A stretch of 64,000 nt of DNA from Pyrenophora tritici-repentis (taxonomy: Eukaryota > Ascomycota > Dothideomycetes > Pleosporales > Pleosporaceae), in the NCBI RefSeq assembly GCF_003171515.1, contig NC_089396.1, forward strand, positions 186,001 to 250,000, written 5' to 3'. The notes under the pieces were generated by a model that had not been told where the DNA came from, made no database searches, and was given only the letters and a program-made list of their open reading frames with translations. The first letter of the stretch is position 1. Each line of letters starts with the position of its first letter. A program made the translations under genes and the position numbers. Shown one piece after another: positions 39,903 through 50,579 of the stretch.

Positions 39903-41379
39903 CTATTGTTTCATTGCGGCTTCGGTAGCCTTCAAAGCCCCAACTACAGCGAAACAAATCATGGGTGTAATTGCGTAACTGATCTATTGCATGTTAGTCT
40001 GGGTAGTACGACCCAAGATGCCCATGTACTTACAGTCAGGAATTTCGCGACAGTCATCTTCATGGTCTCCGCTGCGCCCGTCACATCCGTCAAGGCGACC
40101 AATATCATTGCCGGCGGTCCAGTCGGCATCAGCATCATCGTAAACCAGAGCATCGGATCAGTATCTAGCAACTTGGTCTTAGACGCAATTGCCCAGATAA
40201 GCGGGATACTTATCCTGATAAATGTTAACATATGAGATGCTCAGCTGTTTAGCACAATACGTACAAAGGCCAAATCACGAATCTCAACAAGCCGACTAGT
40301 ACCAAGCTAGACTTGTGCACATCGCCGCTATCCTCACCGCGCTTCATGCGTAACATACTCGTGCTGAGTTTTACCCCGACAACGATAATTTGCATGGATG
40401 CGAAAAGCTCGCCTACATTCTTGATGGATGTGGTAAGCCAAGCGTTGAAATAACCACCTTCATGGCTAGGATTGAAAAAGAGGCGATGGAGAGCTGGGGT
40501 TAGACCAATGATAGTGCCAACGACAGCACCCAATAGGGGTGCATTAGCAAACTGCCATGTGATGTCGAGTACCTCCTGGAGCCAAGGCGGCAAGCCGTTG
40601 TACCAGTCCCGCGTCTTAAGATACCCCTTCTTTTCAATACCATTGGTAGCTTTGACAATTCGATGTGGAAGGAGCGAAGTCTCCTCATTCACAATCCCGT
40701 CCGGTCCACGCTCGATATCACCGCTTTCACCAACCGCTTGTTCATCATGTCCGTCCGTGTCATTATCTCCCTCATGGTCGTCAGGTACGTCCTCGTCACC
40801 TGGTCTCAGCAGCCTAGGCCCAAGCGCAAAAGTAAGCGAATCGTTGATCATGGCGTTCACCAAAAAGTATGACTCGGCACGATACATTGCTGCGCTTGCC
40901 GACTCTCCATTGATCAGTATCGAATCGAGAATATGCGTCTGTTTCAGCGATTGTATAAGAAGAAGCGGTAGCGAGGTTGTATTGTTGAAAGCTACGGCTG
41001 GCGCTACCCAGTTTGGGAGCTTGAAGAAGCGCGTAAGGAGGCGACCGATGAGGATGGAGAAGAGCGGATACGATATTGACCATACTGGTTTTCTTTGTAA
41101 GTACCGTGCCCCCTGAATATCCAAGAGCGCAATGAACTTACTCAAGATAGGTACATATCGAACTCCGGTATCTTGATGCAAGTTTGATCCGATCTTATAT
41201 ATTAACAATGCAGGTAGAAACATGCGAACGCATAGCTTCGACACCTCTTTTGCCGAGCTCGGCGACAACAGATTACATTGCGCTGCAGCAACGCCAAATC
41301 CGATCGTCAAGAGAATTGAAATCGAAGCCTGTATCGCACCCGTGAATGGTGGAAGGAGTTCAGAAACGGAAATACCCAT
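39903..41379 (-). CDS. Auxin-efflux-carrier (AEC/PIN-like) family transporter
   Basis: Four exons on the minus strand: 41379-41142, 41084-40265, 40214-40034 and 39983-39903, giving 439 aa. N-terminal helices (AIQASISILLTIGFGVAAAQ) and C-terminal helices (LPLLLIQSLKQTH; PLLGAVVGTIIGLTP; FTMMLMPTGPPAMILVALTD; ISYAITPMICFAVVGALKA) are separated by a long acidic cytosolic loop (PGDEDVPDDHEGDNDTDGHD). This is the fungal endomembrane AEC layout. The last exon encodes only 26 residues but completes the final helix. Introns of 50-57 bp have good GTAAGT or GTACGT donors. Substrate unknown; fungal members are placed in the ER or vacuole membrane. Confidence 0.82.
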
Positions 41380-42295
41380 GGTGAGAAGATCAACGTCGAG
41401 TATGGTGTGCTAGAAGGGCGGCTGTGTGGTGGATGATGCGAATCGGTACACTAGTGTTCTTGGACGACGATGAATGCTCAACTGGGCCTTAAGTACGGGG
41501 CCAGGGAAGCGGATCCTACCATTGCCATCGCTGCTGTCTCACACGCGACACAAGCCGCGTTCTTGGACAATGACGTCGCTACAGCGGGGCGACGTTCAAG
41601 ACGCCAATCCCACACCGTTGCGCTATCCAACGGCCAAATCTATCTTTTCCATGTCCCACGGCTGGACACATTCCCCGCATATTGTTTCGGCATCTAATCA
41701 CGCATTGTCGACTCTGTAGATCTGGTTTGGAACGAGTTTGCGAGATGGCGATGATGAAGTTTGGGGGGATACAGGAGGTGTTCCGAGGAGCTTGAGCCGA
41801 TACAATCATGCTAGTATGGGCTTAGTCATTGTGCCATCATCAACGACAAACAATGGCATCGTTGCTCAGAACGCAAAGCGTCATGTTAGCATATTTTTTA
41901 GTCAAATAAATGAGATATCTTGAGGTTCAAGATGAAGAAACACAGAAGGGAAGAAGACGTGTCACTCCGCGGGTAAGGGAGAAACCGCGCTTTCTACTAA
42001 CATCACGTTCTCGGACCAAACTGAAGTACTATTCATTACATGATTTTGACGAGAGCTCTACCGAGATTTCTCACTCTTACCTCATATTGCGCACTAACAT
42101 CGTCCGGATGCCAATGAAATGACGACTACCTCGACACTCACATGACTATGACAGGTTGTGCTTCACGTGATGGCTAATCAACAGCTTAGTAGGTAATATA
42201 ATATTAATAATGGCTCGGAGACACCAAACCATCGCAGAAGGCGCTACTAATACTCACGGACAGACAAACCCCTTTGTATACTGCCGTACTCCTCC
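41380..42295. other. Intergenic, no gene seen
   Basis: About 0.9 kb up to the Copia LTR. Short frames only; nothing recognised. The last 90 bases are open (CTCGGAGACACCAAACCATC onward) but unassigned. Confidence 0.4.
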
Positions 42296-42459
42296 TGTCA
42301 GATTAGATGAGATATTGCACAAAAGTGATGGATGTTCATGATTGATTGTTTTGTTCTCTGTTCTAAGGTGCGCGCTGAGAGTTTTGTTCTGCTAAGACGC
42401 TAACCCATTATTAGCTAGCGGTGTCGGCACTTTCGGCTCGACACGCCTGCTATCTGACA
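42296..42459 (-). repeat. 3' LTR of Copia element
   Basis: 164 bp, TGTCAGATTAGATGAG ... CTATCTGACA, one mismatch from 47526-47689. Confidence 0.93.
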
Positions 42460-42474
42460 CACCCCCTCAGCTTG
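42460..42474 (-). other. Polypurine tract of Copia element
   Basis: Reads AGCTGAGGGGGTG on the coding strand immediately before the 3' LTR. The same tract precedes the LTR of the relic at 50040-50053. It primes plus-strand DNA synthesis. Confidence 0.75.
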
Positions 42475-42513
42475 GAAGGCATATTGCAAGCTGCATAAAC
42501 TGGTTGATCGATC

Positions 42514-45500
42514 CTACATAATGAGGCCTTCCAGTTGCTCTTGCACCTCCTTAAGCTCAATCTCTCTGAGCGGGGCTTCTTCGCGCTCGACGAGTCCCAG
42601 TTGATCAAGGAACCTGGCCCATTTATTGGCTGGCAGTGGCTTTGTGAACCCGTCTGCGATCATGTTGTCAGACGGCACATACTCTACCTTGATCACCTTT
42701 CGGGTAACCTCTTGTCGTAGCCAGTGATTGTGTATATCAACGTGCCGAAGTTTTGTTTGAAGTTTGGCTACGTCCTCTGTGACTAGTCGGATGGTCTGTT
42801 GGTTGTCGCATTTGATTGTGATTGTTGGATCGCTCAGAGTTACCCGAAGCTCCCTCAGCAGTCGCGACGTGAATATGGCCTCCTTGGCCACCTGGGAAAG
42901 AGCAAGTAATTCTGCTTCCGTGGTTGAAGTAGTAACGGTATCCTGCTTGCTTGCTCTCCAGGAGATGAGGCCGCCAAACAGCTTAATGGCGTAGCCTTGT
43001 GAGCTCTTCCTGTCCAGGGTGTTGTCTGCAAATGATGCGTCACTTGCTACTTGAAGACCTTCACCTGTGCCTAGCTCCAGAGCTAGGTTCATTGTCTTTC
43101 TTAGGTAGAGTAGTACGCGGTCCGCTGCCTCTTGATGTTCTATGCTTGGATTGACTAGGAACCGAGCGAGGCGCGATGTTGCGAAGGCGATGTCGGGTCT
43201 TGTGGTGACTGCTGCGAACAGCAGAGATCCAATCTTGCGTTGGTACTTGCTGACTTCAGCTGGTGCTGCGAGTCCTTTTCGTGGTCGGAGTTCGATGCCT
43301 GACATTGGCGTATCATGCCTTACATTTTGGTGGTTGATGAGTTGACTGATTTTGTCGACGTATGCAGCTTGAGATAGCTGTATGGTCTTCTGCTTGCGAT
43401 TGCGCATGACCTCTACGCCGAGAAACCACTGTAAGTCGTCTCCTCCCGTACAAGCGTATTTTTCTTGGATCCGGTTTATGGCCTTCATTGCCTCTGATTC
43501 TTGCTTTGAATGGTACGCAACGATGATATCGTCCACATAGAAGAAGATGATAACTCCGTCCTTGATCATGCAGCATGGCTCCTGTGGTATTTGTTGAAAC
43601 CCTATCGAAGCAAGAGTTGCGGTGAATTCTTTCTGCCACAGTGATGGTGAGATCCGGAGCCCGTAGAGTGCCTTTTGCACTTTGAGTAGAGTGCCAGGCT
43701 TCTGATATCCTTTTGGCATCCTCATGTATATTTCTCTGTCGATTGCAGCATGCACAAAAGCATTAGTGACGTCGTATTGCTTCAGCTCAAGATCGTATTT
43801 GGCGGCGATTGCCATGAGCATTCTGAATGAGCGTCCTGCCAATGTTGCTGCATATGTGTCTTGGGAGGTTATGTTGCGTTGTTGATCTCCCCTTACCACC
43901 AATCTTGCCTTGCATTTGATGAGGCGGTGATGCTTGTCGAGTTTGTAGGTGTATACCCACATACAGTCTAGAATCTGGTGCCCTGCTCGTTTGACTGGTG
44001 ATGCTTGGACCTCAGTCCATGACTTCATTTGTTGGTGACTCTGAAGGTGTGTCTTTTCTGCTTCCTTGAACATTTCGTATAGTGGATGGTCTTCTAGCTT
44101 TGAGTATGCTGTTGGGAGTGGCGGTAGCTGGTTGCGATGGGGCTTGATTCCCTTGGATAGCAGTCTCTTCACCTGAGCCTTATCGATTGGCTTTCCTTCG
44201 TGTTGACCAATGTGTCCTGATTCGGTGCCGGCCATGAATGCGGCTGCCCATGGACTGGTCATTGATGTTGATTGGTTGGACATGTTCGTCATATCCTCGT
44301 TGTTCACCTCTCCTTGAACTAGCAAGGCCACAGGTGGAGGAGTTGGTGGCGGGGTTAGATATGCCTCTACCACCTTCCTTCCTTGGTGGTATCTGGTTTT
44401 CTGAGTGCGCGGGCTCTCTTCCTGCGTCGTATCGTCCTCGTAGAACGTCTCGGTTTCTGGTTGTTGGCTCTGAGTACCTGGGAGTTCGACTGTTCTCACC
44501 CAAGTTGCGATTTCCTCTAGGGTGTTGTGCATGAGATTGTCCATCAGGTCCTCAGTCTTGCCGTTGAAGATTGTGTCTTCGTCAAACACTACGTCGCGAG
44601 TGCTGATTACCTTTGCCATGGATGGGATCCATATGCGGTAAATGTTCGTTGACTGGTATCCCACTAGGTATCCAATCCAGGCCTTCGGATCTAGTCTCTG
44701 TAGCCTGGACTTTCCTCTGTGGGTGTCGTCTGTCATTGCGAAAGCCTTACACCCATATGCTTTTAGGTGAGCTTGATTTGGTTTTCGAGGTCCGGTGACT
44801 ATGCCGTTGATGGCAGCTGCGCGTGTAAAGAATATTTCGTATGGTGTCTTCCAATTGTTTGGGTAATTTGGCGTTCGATTGTATAGGTATACCGCCGCTC
44901 TGGTAGTTTCTGGCCAGAGTTCCCATGGAAGGTTTGCATCCAGTCGAATTGCGCGTGCCTTTTCTTTTATAACACCCCCTGAGCGCTCGGCTCCTCCGTT
45001 TTGAGCTTGAGTATCTGGAGCGGAGGGCTCGAGTTTGATTGATAGGGACGTGCACCATTTTTCGACCTCTTGTTTGACGGTAACGATCTCGTTGTCAGTC
45101 TCGATGACTTTGACTGTGATGTTGAATTGTTTCTTCATGAACTGGACGAAGAGGCCTAGGAGGCAGACTCCGCAACAATCAATCGGATCGGCATGATTGA
45201 TTCCTATCTAGGTTAAAGGCTGCCTAATAAAGTAACTCTTTAACCTATATAGGAATCAATCATGTCGATCGATTGATTGTTGCGGAGTCTGCTAGGAGGC
45301 GAATGATTGAGCGAGCCGGTCTGTTGTCCTTGAAGTAGAAGTCCCATGTGTATCGGGACCGTCGGCAAGTGACCAGCATTTGGCTCTTCTCCTTGGTGAA
45401 ACTGCCGTCCTCATACTCATGGAAGTCGATGGCTACCCTTTCACCTGGCCCTTCGTCGTTCAGTCTGGGCGTCCTGCGTATTTGTCGTTTCGATTTTGAC

Positions 45501-46132
45501 CTGCCGCAGGCGTCACACTCCACGGTAGTGATGCCCTTGATCCTCACCCCCTCAGATTGCTGCACGAGGTGCTCGATCGCGGACGGCCCGGGATGTCCGA
45601 GTCGTTTGTGCCATAATATGGCAGTAGCCTTTTGTGGTGATCGTTTGGCTCGATTCATACGCACATGAAAGGCTGAAGTTGATGTAGTAGGTGGCTCGAT
45701 AACCCATTGCCCATAGTGTTCCGATAAGGTGGCAATGGTTGAACCATCCCATCGTCGTAGGCTTGTCGGGTCTTCTCGATTGTCCCACCATATACCTTGT
45801 CTTCGGAGCAGCCTGAATGATACGAGGCTGCAGAGGAAGTCTGGGCACCAGGCAACATTGCTCAGGTGTAGAATTTGTTTGCCCTGAGCCCTCTCTGCCG
45901 TCACCTTGACTGCTCCGTATCCTTGTATCCAAACCCTTGAGTTGCCAGCCCAAATGTAATCTCCCATCGCAGGCGGGCGTACCTCTTCGAGCCTTGAGAG
46001 GTTGTTGCAGATGTGCGTCGTCGAGCCAGAATCCAGGATGAATGCATCCTTTAATGGGTATCCTTGATTGCTCGCATTGAATGCCGCTTTCATCATGCCC
46101 TCGTCCAGCCTCGAGATCTCGCGTCCATCTAG
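42514..46132 (-). pseudogene. Copia pol polyprotein, split by a MITE
   Basis: The frame follows the gag-end TGA at 46133-46135 and is open to 45300. It is then interrupted by the MITE plus one target duplication copy, and continues from 45163 to 42514. Domains in order are protease (FILDSGSTTHICNN), GAG-pre-integrase/zinc region (LWHKRLGHPGPSAIEHL, CDACGRSKSKRQ), integrase core (RVAIDFHEYEDG, NGGAERSGG), reverse transcriptase (VDDIIVAY within FFYVDD) and RNase H (SDASFADNTLDRKSSQGYA, STTEAELLALSQ). Without the MITE the frame stays open. The catalytic domains carry no stops of their own, in contrast to the frameshifted gag. Confidence 0.9.
45164..45291. mobile_element. hAT-type MITE (128 bp hairpin) inside Copia pol
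   Basis: A near-perfect inverted repeat with arms of about 52-55 bp that begin CAGACTCCGCAACAATCAAT. The loop is about 17 bp. It is flanked by a perfect 8-bp duplication, CTAGGAGG, at 45156-45163 and 45292-45299. CAG/CTG ends plus an 8-bp duplication point to mobilisation by a hAT transposase. The termini differ from those of the three hAT families in this window, so the parent element is elsewhere. No coding capacity. Confidence 0.93.
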
Positions 46133-47480
46133 TCAATCAGTGACTGAGTCCGGTGTTTGTGATGTCTTAATGTAGGGTGTAATTGATCGTGATGCCGTAG
46201 TTAGGCGTGGTCGCTTCGTTTCCAGGTTTGTTTCCTGTATTATTCTTTGTAAGTCTGCATCATGCTGAAGTTTGTACTGTACCAGCTTTGTGATGTGTTT
46301 GTTCGGTTTGAACCAATCTGGGGTCTCCAAAGTTGGGTTGACATAGTAGCAGCTACTGATGTCATGGCGTTGTTCACAAGCAGGACATATGTCGCCAGCT
46401 TCTGCTGTATTCCTTTTCTGGAACTGCTTGGACTTGTTACCAGGTGCATTCATTTTGCGTTTGTTTGTTTGCCTTTGGTTTCCCTGGCTAGGGTTGGTAG
46501 ATGGCGCTCTAATTTGCACACTTGAGGCGTCCCCTGTGTGTTCGAGTCGGATTCACCGCTCGCCGCGTAGGCTGCTTCACCCGTCATAAAGGCACTTCTT
46601 GATTTGCCTCGTGTTGGGTGAGCTAGGCTCATGTGTTCGCGGAAGAGTTTCATCATCTGCCTTCTTTCTATATTGTTCCGGTCGCTTCCCGCTCCAGTGA
46701 ATGTTGCCATCCATGCTGGGGCAATCTTAGAGACTGCTTTTAGGAAGTCGTCCACAACCAGCTTGCTTTGTATCACGTCCCCTATCTTTAGGGCTTCGGC
46801 GCGAGTTGCAGCTTGGTCGTATTCGCTGAGCCATGATTCCAATTTTGCGGGCTTCTCATAGGTCTCAAGGAATCGTGGTACCTCTCTCGTACCCTTCTGA
46901 TCTCATCGTCGAGGTTTACTCCAACTGCTACCTGGAGTTTGTGATCCAGGTGCGGAGAGTTCCATGTTCCTCAAAGCAGCTCACTTGAAGGTGTGGGCTA
47001 ACTGTTGCATTCAGGTGTCTGATCATTGCCGCAATGTTTGTGCGTTCGTCTCGATAGTTTCGTTCGCGTATTTTGTATGATTCAAAAACCATCTTGAATT
47101 CCCTTGAGTCCCCATCGTATGCCTCCTTCCCCTCCGCTGAGAGTTCTGAGTATCGAGCTGGTATGGCTGGAGTTTGAACAGCAGGGTTGACTATGTCAAC
47201 TGTATCTTGTGTAGGCGCTCGGGCATTGGCTCTCGCGGTTCGTGTAGAGAGGATGGAGCTGATGATGTATTTCTCAGAGCAGCGGCTGGTTCATAGTCGG
47301 ATACGAGTGGAGGGAGAGGTTCGGTCGGCTTTGTACGAGGCTGAGTGTTGCCCGCTGGATCTACAATGTCCAGATCTCTAGGGCTTCGCATTGCATCTTG
47401 ATTTGGCGGTACCAGGGGATCCATTTGCTCGAGTCGGTGAGGATGACTGTTGCGTCCCTCTGGCTCTGGTTTGTCGCCAT
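46133..47480 (-). pseudogene. Copia gag, frameshifted
   Basis: Starts at ATG 47480 (MATNQSQRDATVILTDSSKW) and can be followed in pieces to TGA 46133-46135. The capsid-like middle (LESWLSEYDQAATRAEALKI) and a nucleocapsid zinc knuckle (CPACEQRHDISSC) are present. At least four frame changes occur. Three look like loss of one G from a short G run in WD/LE codons, near 47365, 46940 and 46885; one near 46500 looks like a gained TG. The region between is otherwise sense-like, without RIP-type stops. The last codons before pol are GAT TGA CTA. Confidence 0.8.
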
Positions 47481-47499
47481 TATTGCGTGTTCGTTGCTC

Positions 47500-47525
47500 G
47501 TTATAGAGGCAGTGAGACTCTTAAT
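47500..47525 (-). other. Primer-binding site, half-tRNA-Lys type
   Basis: Directly next to the 5' LTR. The plus strand here reads TAGAGGCAGTGAGACTCTTAAT, like the D-arm end and anticodon arm of tRNA-Lys(CUU): stem TGAGA, loop CTCTTAA with anticodon CTT, and one base of the 3' stem. The coding strand is therefore complementary to a tRNA cut in its anticodon arm, the priming mode known from Drosophila copia and yeast Ty5, which use initiator Met. Confidence 0.65.
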
Positions 47526-47689
47526 TGTCAGATTAGATGAGATATTGCACAAAAGTGATGGATGTTCATGATTGATTGTATTGTTCTCTGTTCTAAGGTG
47601 CGCGCTGAGAGTTTTGTTCTGCTAAGACGCTAACCCATTATTAGCTAGCGGTGTCGGCACTTTCGGCTCGACACGCCTGCTATCTGACA
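47526..47689 (-). repeat. 5' LTR of Copia element
   Basis: 164 bp, same ends as the 3' LTR, one T/A mismatch. Confidence 0.93.
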
Positions 47690-48071
47690 CATGAAGACGA
47701 CGAAAGCATCAATACCACAGAGGAGGAAGAAGATCCGCTAGGGTACTACAATGGTCGAAAGATCTAAGATTACTAGCTAACTCCTCTATCAACACCTCCA
47801 CTAGCAGTCCTGCTCGCCTAGTTATAAGTGGAAATGTTCGATCCACTCCTAAAATCTAATCATCCAAAACAGTTCTATAGGCCGCAGCGTTCATGGCTAG
47901 ATTAAAGGTAGGGACTATAGGCACTCATAATAGAAGCCTAATTAATAAGGCACAACTTCACCAGCTACTCGCTAAAGGAGTTAAGATCTATTAATTACAA
48001 CTTCCTAATCCACCGACAGCCAGGACTAATCTTAATTAGCACCCTTTAGGAGAGCTATTTAAAGAAGCACA

Positions 48072-48285
48072 TGTCAGATAATAGCACTGTTGAAGATGAG
48101 AGCGTACAGACGCTGGTTAGACTAGCGCGACCGGCATCTGAGAGAGCCAATCGGATCACAGGAAGGCTTGGCACCCCCCAGGTGTGCCCACAACCGTAGA
48201 CAGAACCAACACACGATCAATGATCAATATCATCACCATTATTACCTATTTCATCAGTATTCCAGATGAGAGTGAATATCTGACA
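48072..48285 (+). mobile_element. Solo LTR 1 in Copia relic (214 bp)
   Basis: Starts TGTCAGATAATAGC and ends GAATATCTGACA. Flanked by 5-bp duplication GCACA at 48067-48071 and 48286-48290. Removing it restores the relic reading LFKEAQRAHLDS, so it inserted into pol and later lost its internal part by LTR recombination. Confidence 0.88.
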
Positions 48286-48506
48286 GCACAACGTGCACAT
48301 CTCGACAGCTATAAAGTCACTAATTCGTGGGAAGAAGTACCCTACTAAGCAGCTAAATCTAAAGGACACTAGATTCTAGACTGCATGTGGGTGTATGTCT
48401 ACAAATTTAACAAAGCTAATCAATTTATTAAGTGTAAAGCTTAATTAGTTGTGCGGGGTAATCAGCAGCGCAATATCAACTCCTAAGACACCTACGCCGC
48501 TACTCT

Positions 48507-48684
48507 TGTGATGGATCAAACCTACGATCCCTCACGCGATCACGTGCCATACAATCACGTGCCACGCTGGCAGTTGGCCGTGCGAGGAATAATAAAGTTC
48601 CCCTCGTACTTGTATATAGATCTGTACACACAATCTCACTTATTAGAGGCATCCTAACTATTGCAGTGTACTAGTGCCTTTACA
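48507..48684 (+). mobile_element. Solo LTR 2 in Copia relic (178 bp)
   Basis: Starts TGTGATGGATCAAACC and ends GTGCCTTTACA. Flanked by ACTCT at 48502-48506 and 48685-48689. It interrupts pol between DTYAAT and FRLLMAIAAKHN. A different LTR family from solo LTR 1. Confidence 0.85.
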
Positions 48685-50053
48685 ACTCTAGCTAGCTAAT
48701 TATTTCGACTACTTATGGCAATTGCTGCTAAACACAATCTTAAACTAAAACAGTACGACGTTACTAACGCCTTCGTCTACACATCGTTAGATCGAGAGGT
48801 CTATATGCGGATGCTAAAGGGTTATTAGAAGCCCGGCACTATCTTACGGATTAAGAAAGCTCTTTATAGGCTAAGAATATCCCCACTCCTTTGGCAGAAG
48901 GATCTCACAGCGACGCTCACTTAACTTAGGTTCTAGATTGTACTCCACGAGCCCTGCTGTATAATTAAAGACGGAATTATTATCTTCTACTACGTAGATA
49001 ATATTATCTTAGCCTATGGCAAGGATTAATCTAAGAAGGCTTAAGAAGCAATAGATCAGCTTAAGCAGCGATACTCTATCACTAGTAGAGACGATCTACA
49101 GTGGTTCCTTAGGATCGAGGTGATTAAGGATCGATCTAAACAACTAATCTACCTCTCCTAGGTTGCCTACTATAAAAAGATTAATAGACTAGTAGACGAT
49201 TAGACAATCCGCCACGATACTCCTATAGCGACTAGCGAGCTTATGCCTAGAGAAGGACTAGCTACCCCGTCTAAGATCAATCGATACCAGCGGAAGATTG
49301 GCTCTCTCCTCTACGCCGCTGTTAATACACGCCTAGATATTGCTTTTGCGACGTCTAGACTAGCCAGATTTCTCGCTAACCTAAGTCAGGAACACTAACA
49401 GGCTGCGGATCGAGTGTTACTCTACCTATCCGACACTAAGTGGCTGACATTACGATTGGGTGGCGGCACCGCTATACAGGTAGCCAGTAACGCATTATTT
49501 GCAGACAACACTCTAGATCGCAAAAGCTCTTAGGGCTACGCGATTAAACTCTTCGGCGGGCTGATCGCCTAGCGATCTAGCAAGCAAGATACCGTCACTA
49601 CTTCAACAACTAAAGCAGAGCTCTTAGCACTCTCACAAGTAGCTAAAGAAGCGATCTTTACCTTACAATTGATTAGTGAACTTAAGGTTAAGCTACCGAG
49701 TCCTACGATTACTATCTAATGCGATAATCAACAGACGATCCGTCTTGTAACTCAAGCAGTATCAAGACTCACCACGAAGCTCCGACACGTAGATATCCAC
49801 AACCATTGGCTCCGACAGGAAGTGACGAACTAGAGGATCAAAGTAGTATACACAAAATCCTCTAAGATGATAGCTGATAGCCTCACCAAAGTACTCCTAG
49901 TAAACTAGTGGACGGGCTTTCTAATCCAACTAGGGCTGGTCGAAGTTAGGGATCGAGAGCCACACAATTAGTCACCTGTTGTAGAGATCTAAGCTCAATT
50001 AGAGCAGCTTAGCTGTGATTAATCTAGCTTAAGGCTCTTGAGCTGAGGGGGTG

Positions 50054-50280
50054 TGTCAGAATATAGGCATATTTTGGGTGGTGGACAAAATCCGGGTGTT
50101 CGGAGCTGTGGATTCTGTGGATCAGTTAAATTAGTCAGCACGCACAATCCACCGCGACCCAACTGATCGAACAGCGTTGGACAACAGAACAACATGACAT
50201 CAGACCAGAACAATACAATCGATCCCCATCATATTATTATACTATTATCCCCGTTTTTGATAACCCATCACAATCTGACA
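50054..50280 (+). repeat. 3' LTR of Copia relic (227 bp)
   Basis: TGTCAGAATATAGGC ... CACAATCTGACA, directly preceded by the polypurine tract GCTGAGGGGGTG. No matching 5' LTR in the window. Confidence 0.75.
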
Positions 50281-50579
50281 ACTACCACCAGCAATCAGAC
50301 TTAACTCAACTATCCGGAACTACGCAAGCAGAGCAAACCTGCTAGCTAACACCTATCTAATTGCAAAGGCAATAACTCGGATCTAATCAACTAATCTCTA
50401 ACGCTCAAAGAAACTAAACCAGCACAGACAGCTACAAACTATTACTAACGTAATTCCTAAAAACAACAAAAGAGACACAGAGCAGACTATCCCATACCGG
50501 TTCAGGCCATGGGATACTCTAAACTATACCGTAACAGTCTCTCAAAAATCCAAAGAAAAGGAGGCAAATGCGCACTAAG

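Larger units (their letters stand above)
42296..47689 (-). mobile_element. Ty1/Copia LTR retrotransposon (5,394 bp)
   Basis: Flanked by 164-bp LTRs at 42296-42459 and 47526-47689 that begin TGTCAGAT and end ATCTGACA; I see one mismatch between them. Coding strand is minus with the order gag, protease, integrase, reverse transcriptase, RNase H, which defines Copia. A polypurine tract lies next to the 3' LTR, and a half-tRNA-type primer site abuts the 5' LTR. The five bases outside the two LTRs differ (CCTCC against CATGA), so no target duplication is visible. pol is split by a 128-bp MITE and gag has several frameshifts, so the copy is not autonomous now. Confidence 0.93.
47690..50280 (+). mobile_element. 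Decayed Copia relic (3' half of pol plus 3' LTR)
   Basis: Plus-strand remains of a second Copia family. The pieces follow the intact pol from its central part (LFKEA ... KVTNSWEEVP, ILDCMWVYVYKFNKAN) through reverse transcriptase (YDVTNAFVYTSLDREVYMRM, FYYVDNIILAY) to RNase H (DNTLDRKSS*GYAIKLFGGL) and the end. More than 20 TAG or TAA codons stand at Gln, Trp or similar positions, typical of C-to-T mutation on both strands (RIP). The YVDD box has become YVDN. The 5' half is missing at the junction with the young Copia. Two solo LTRs sit inside. Confidence 0.85.

Noticed and set aside
48060..48300. Gag-like fragment (frame beginning SDNSTVEDESVQ) in the Copia relic
   Set aside because: The segment starts TGTCAG, ends CTGACA and has a GCACA duplication, so it is a solo LTR; the open frame is chance.
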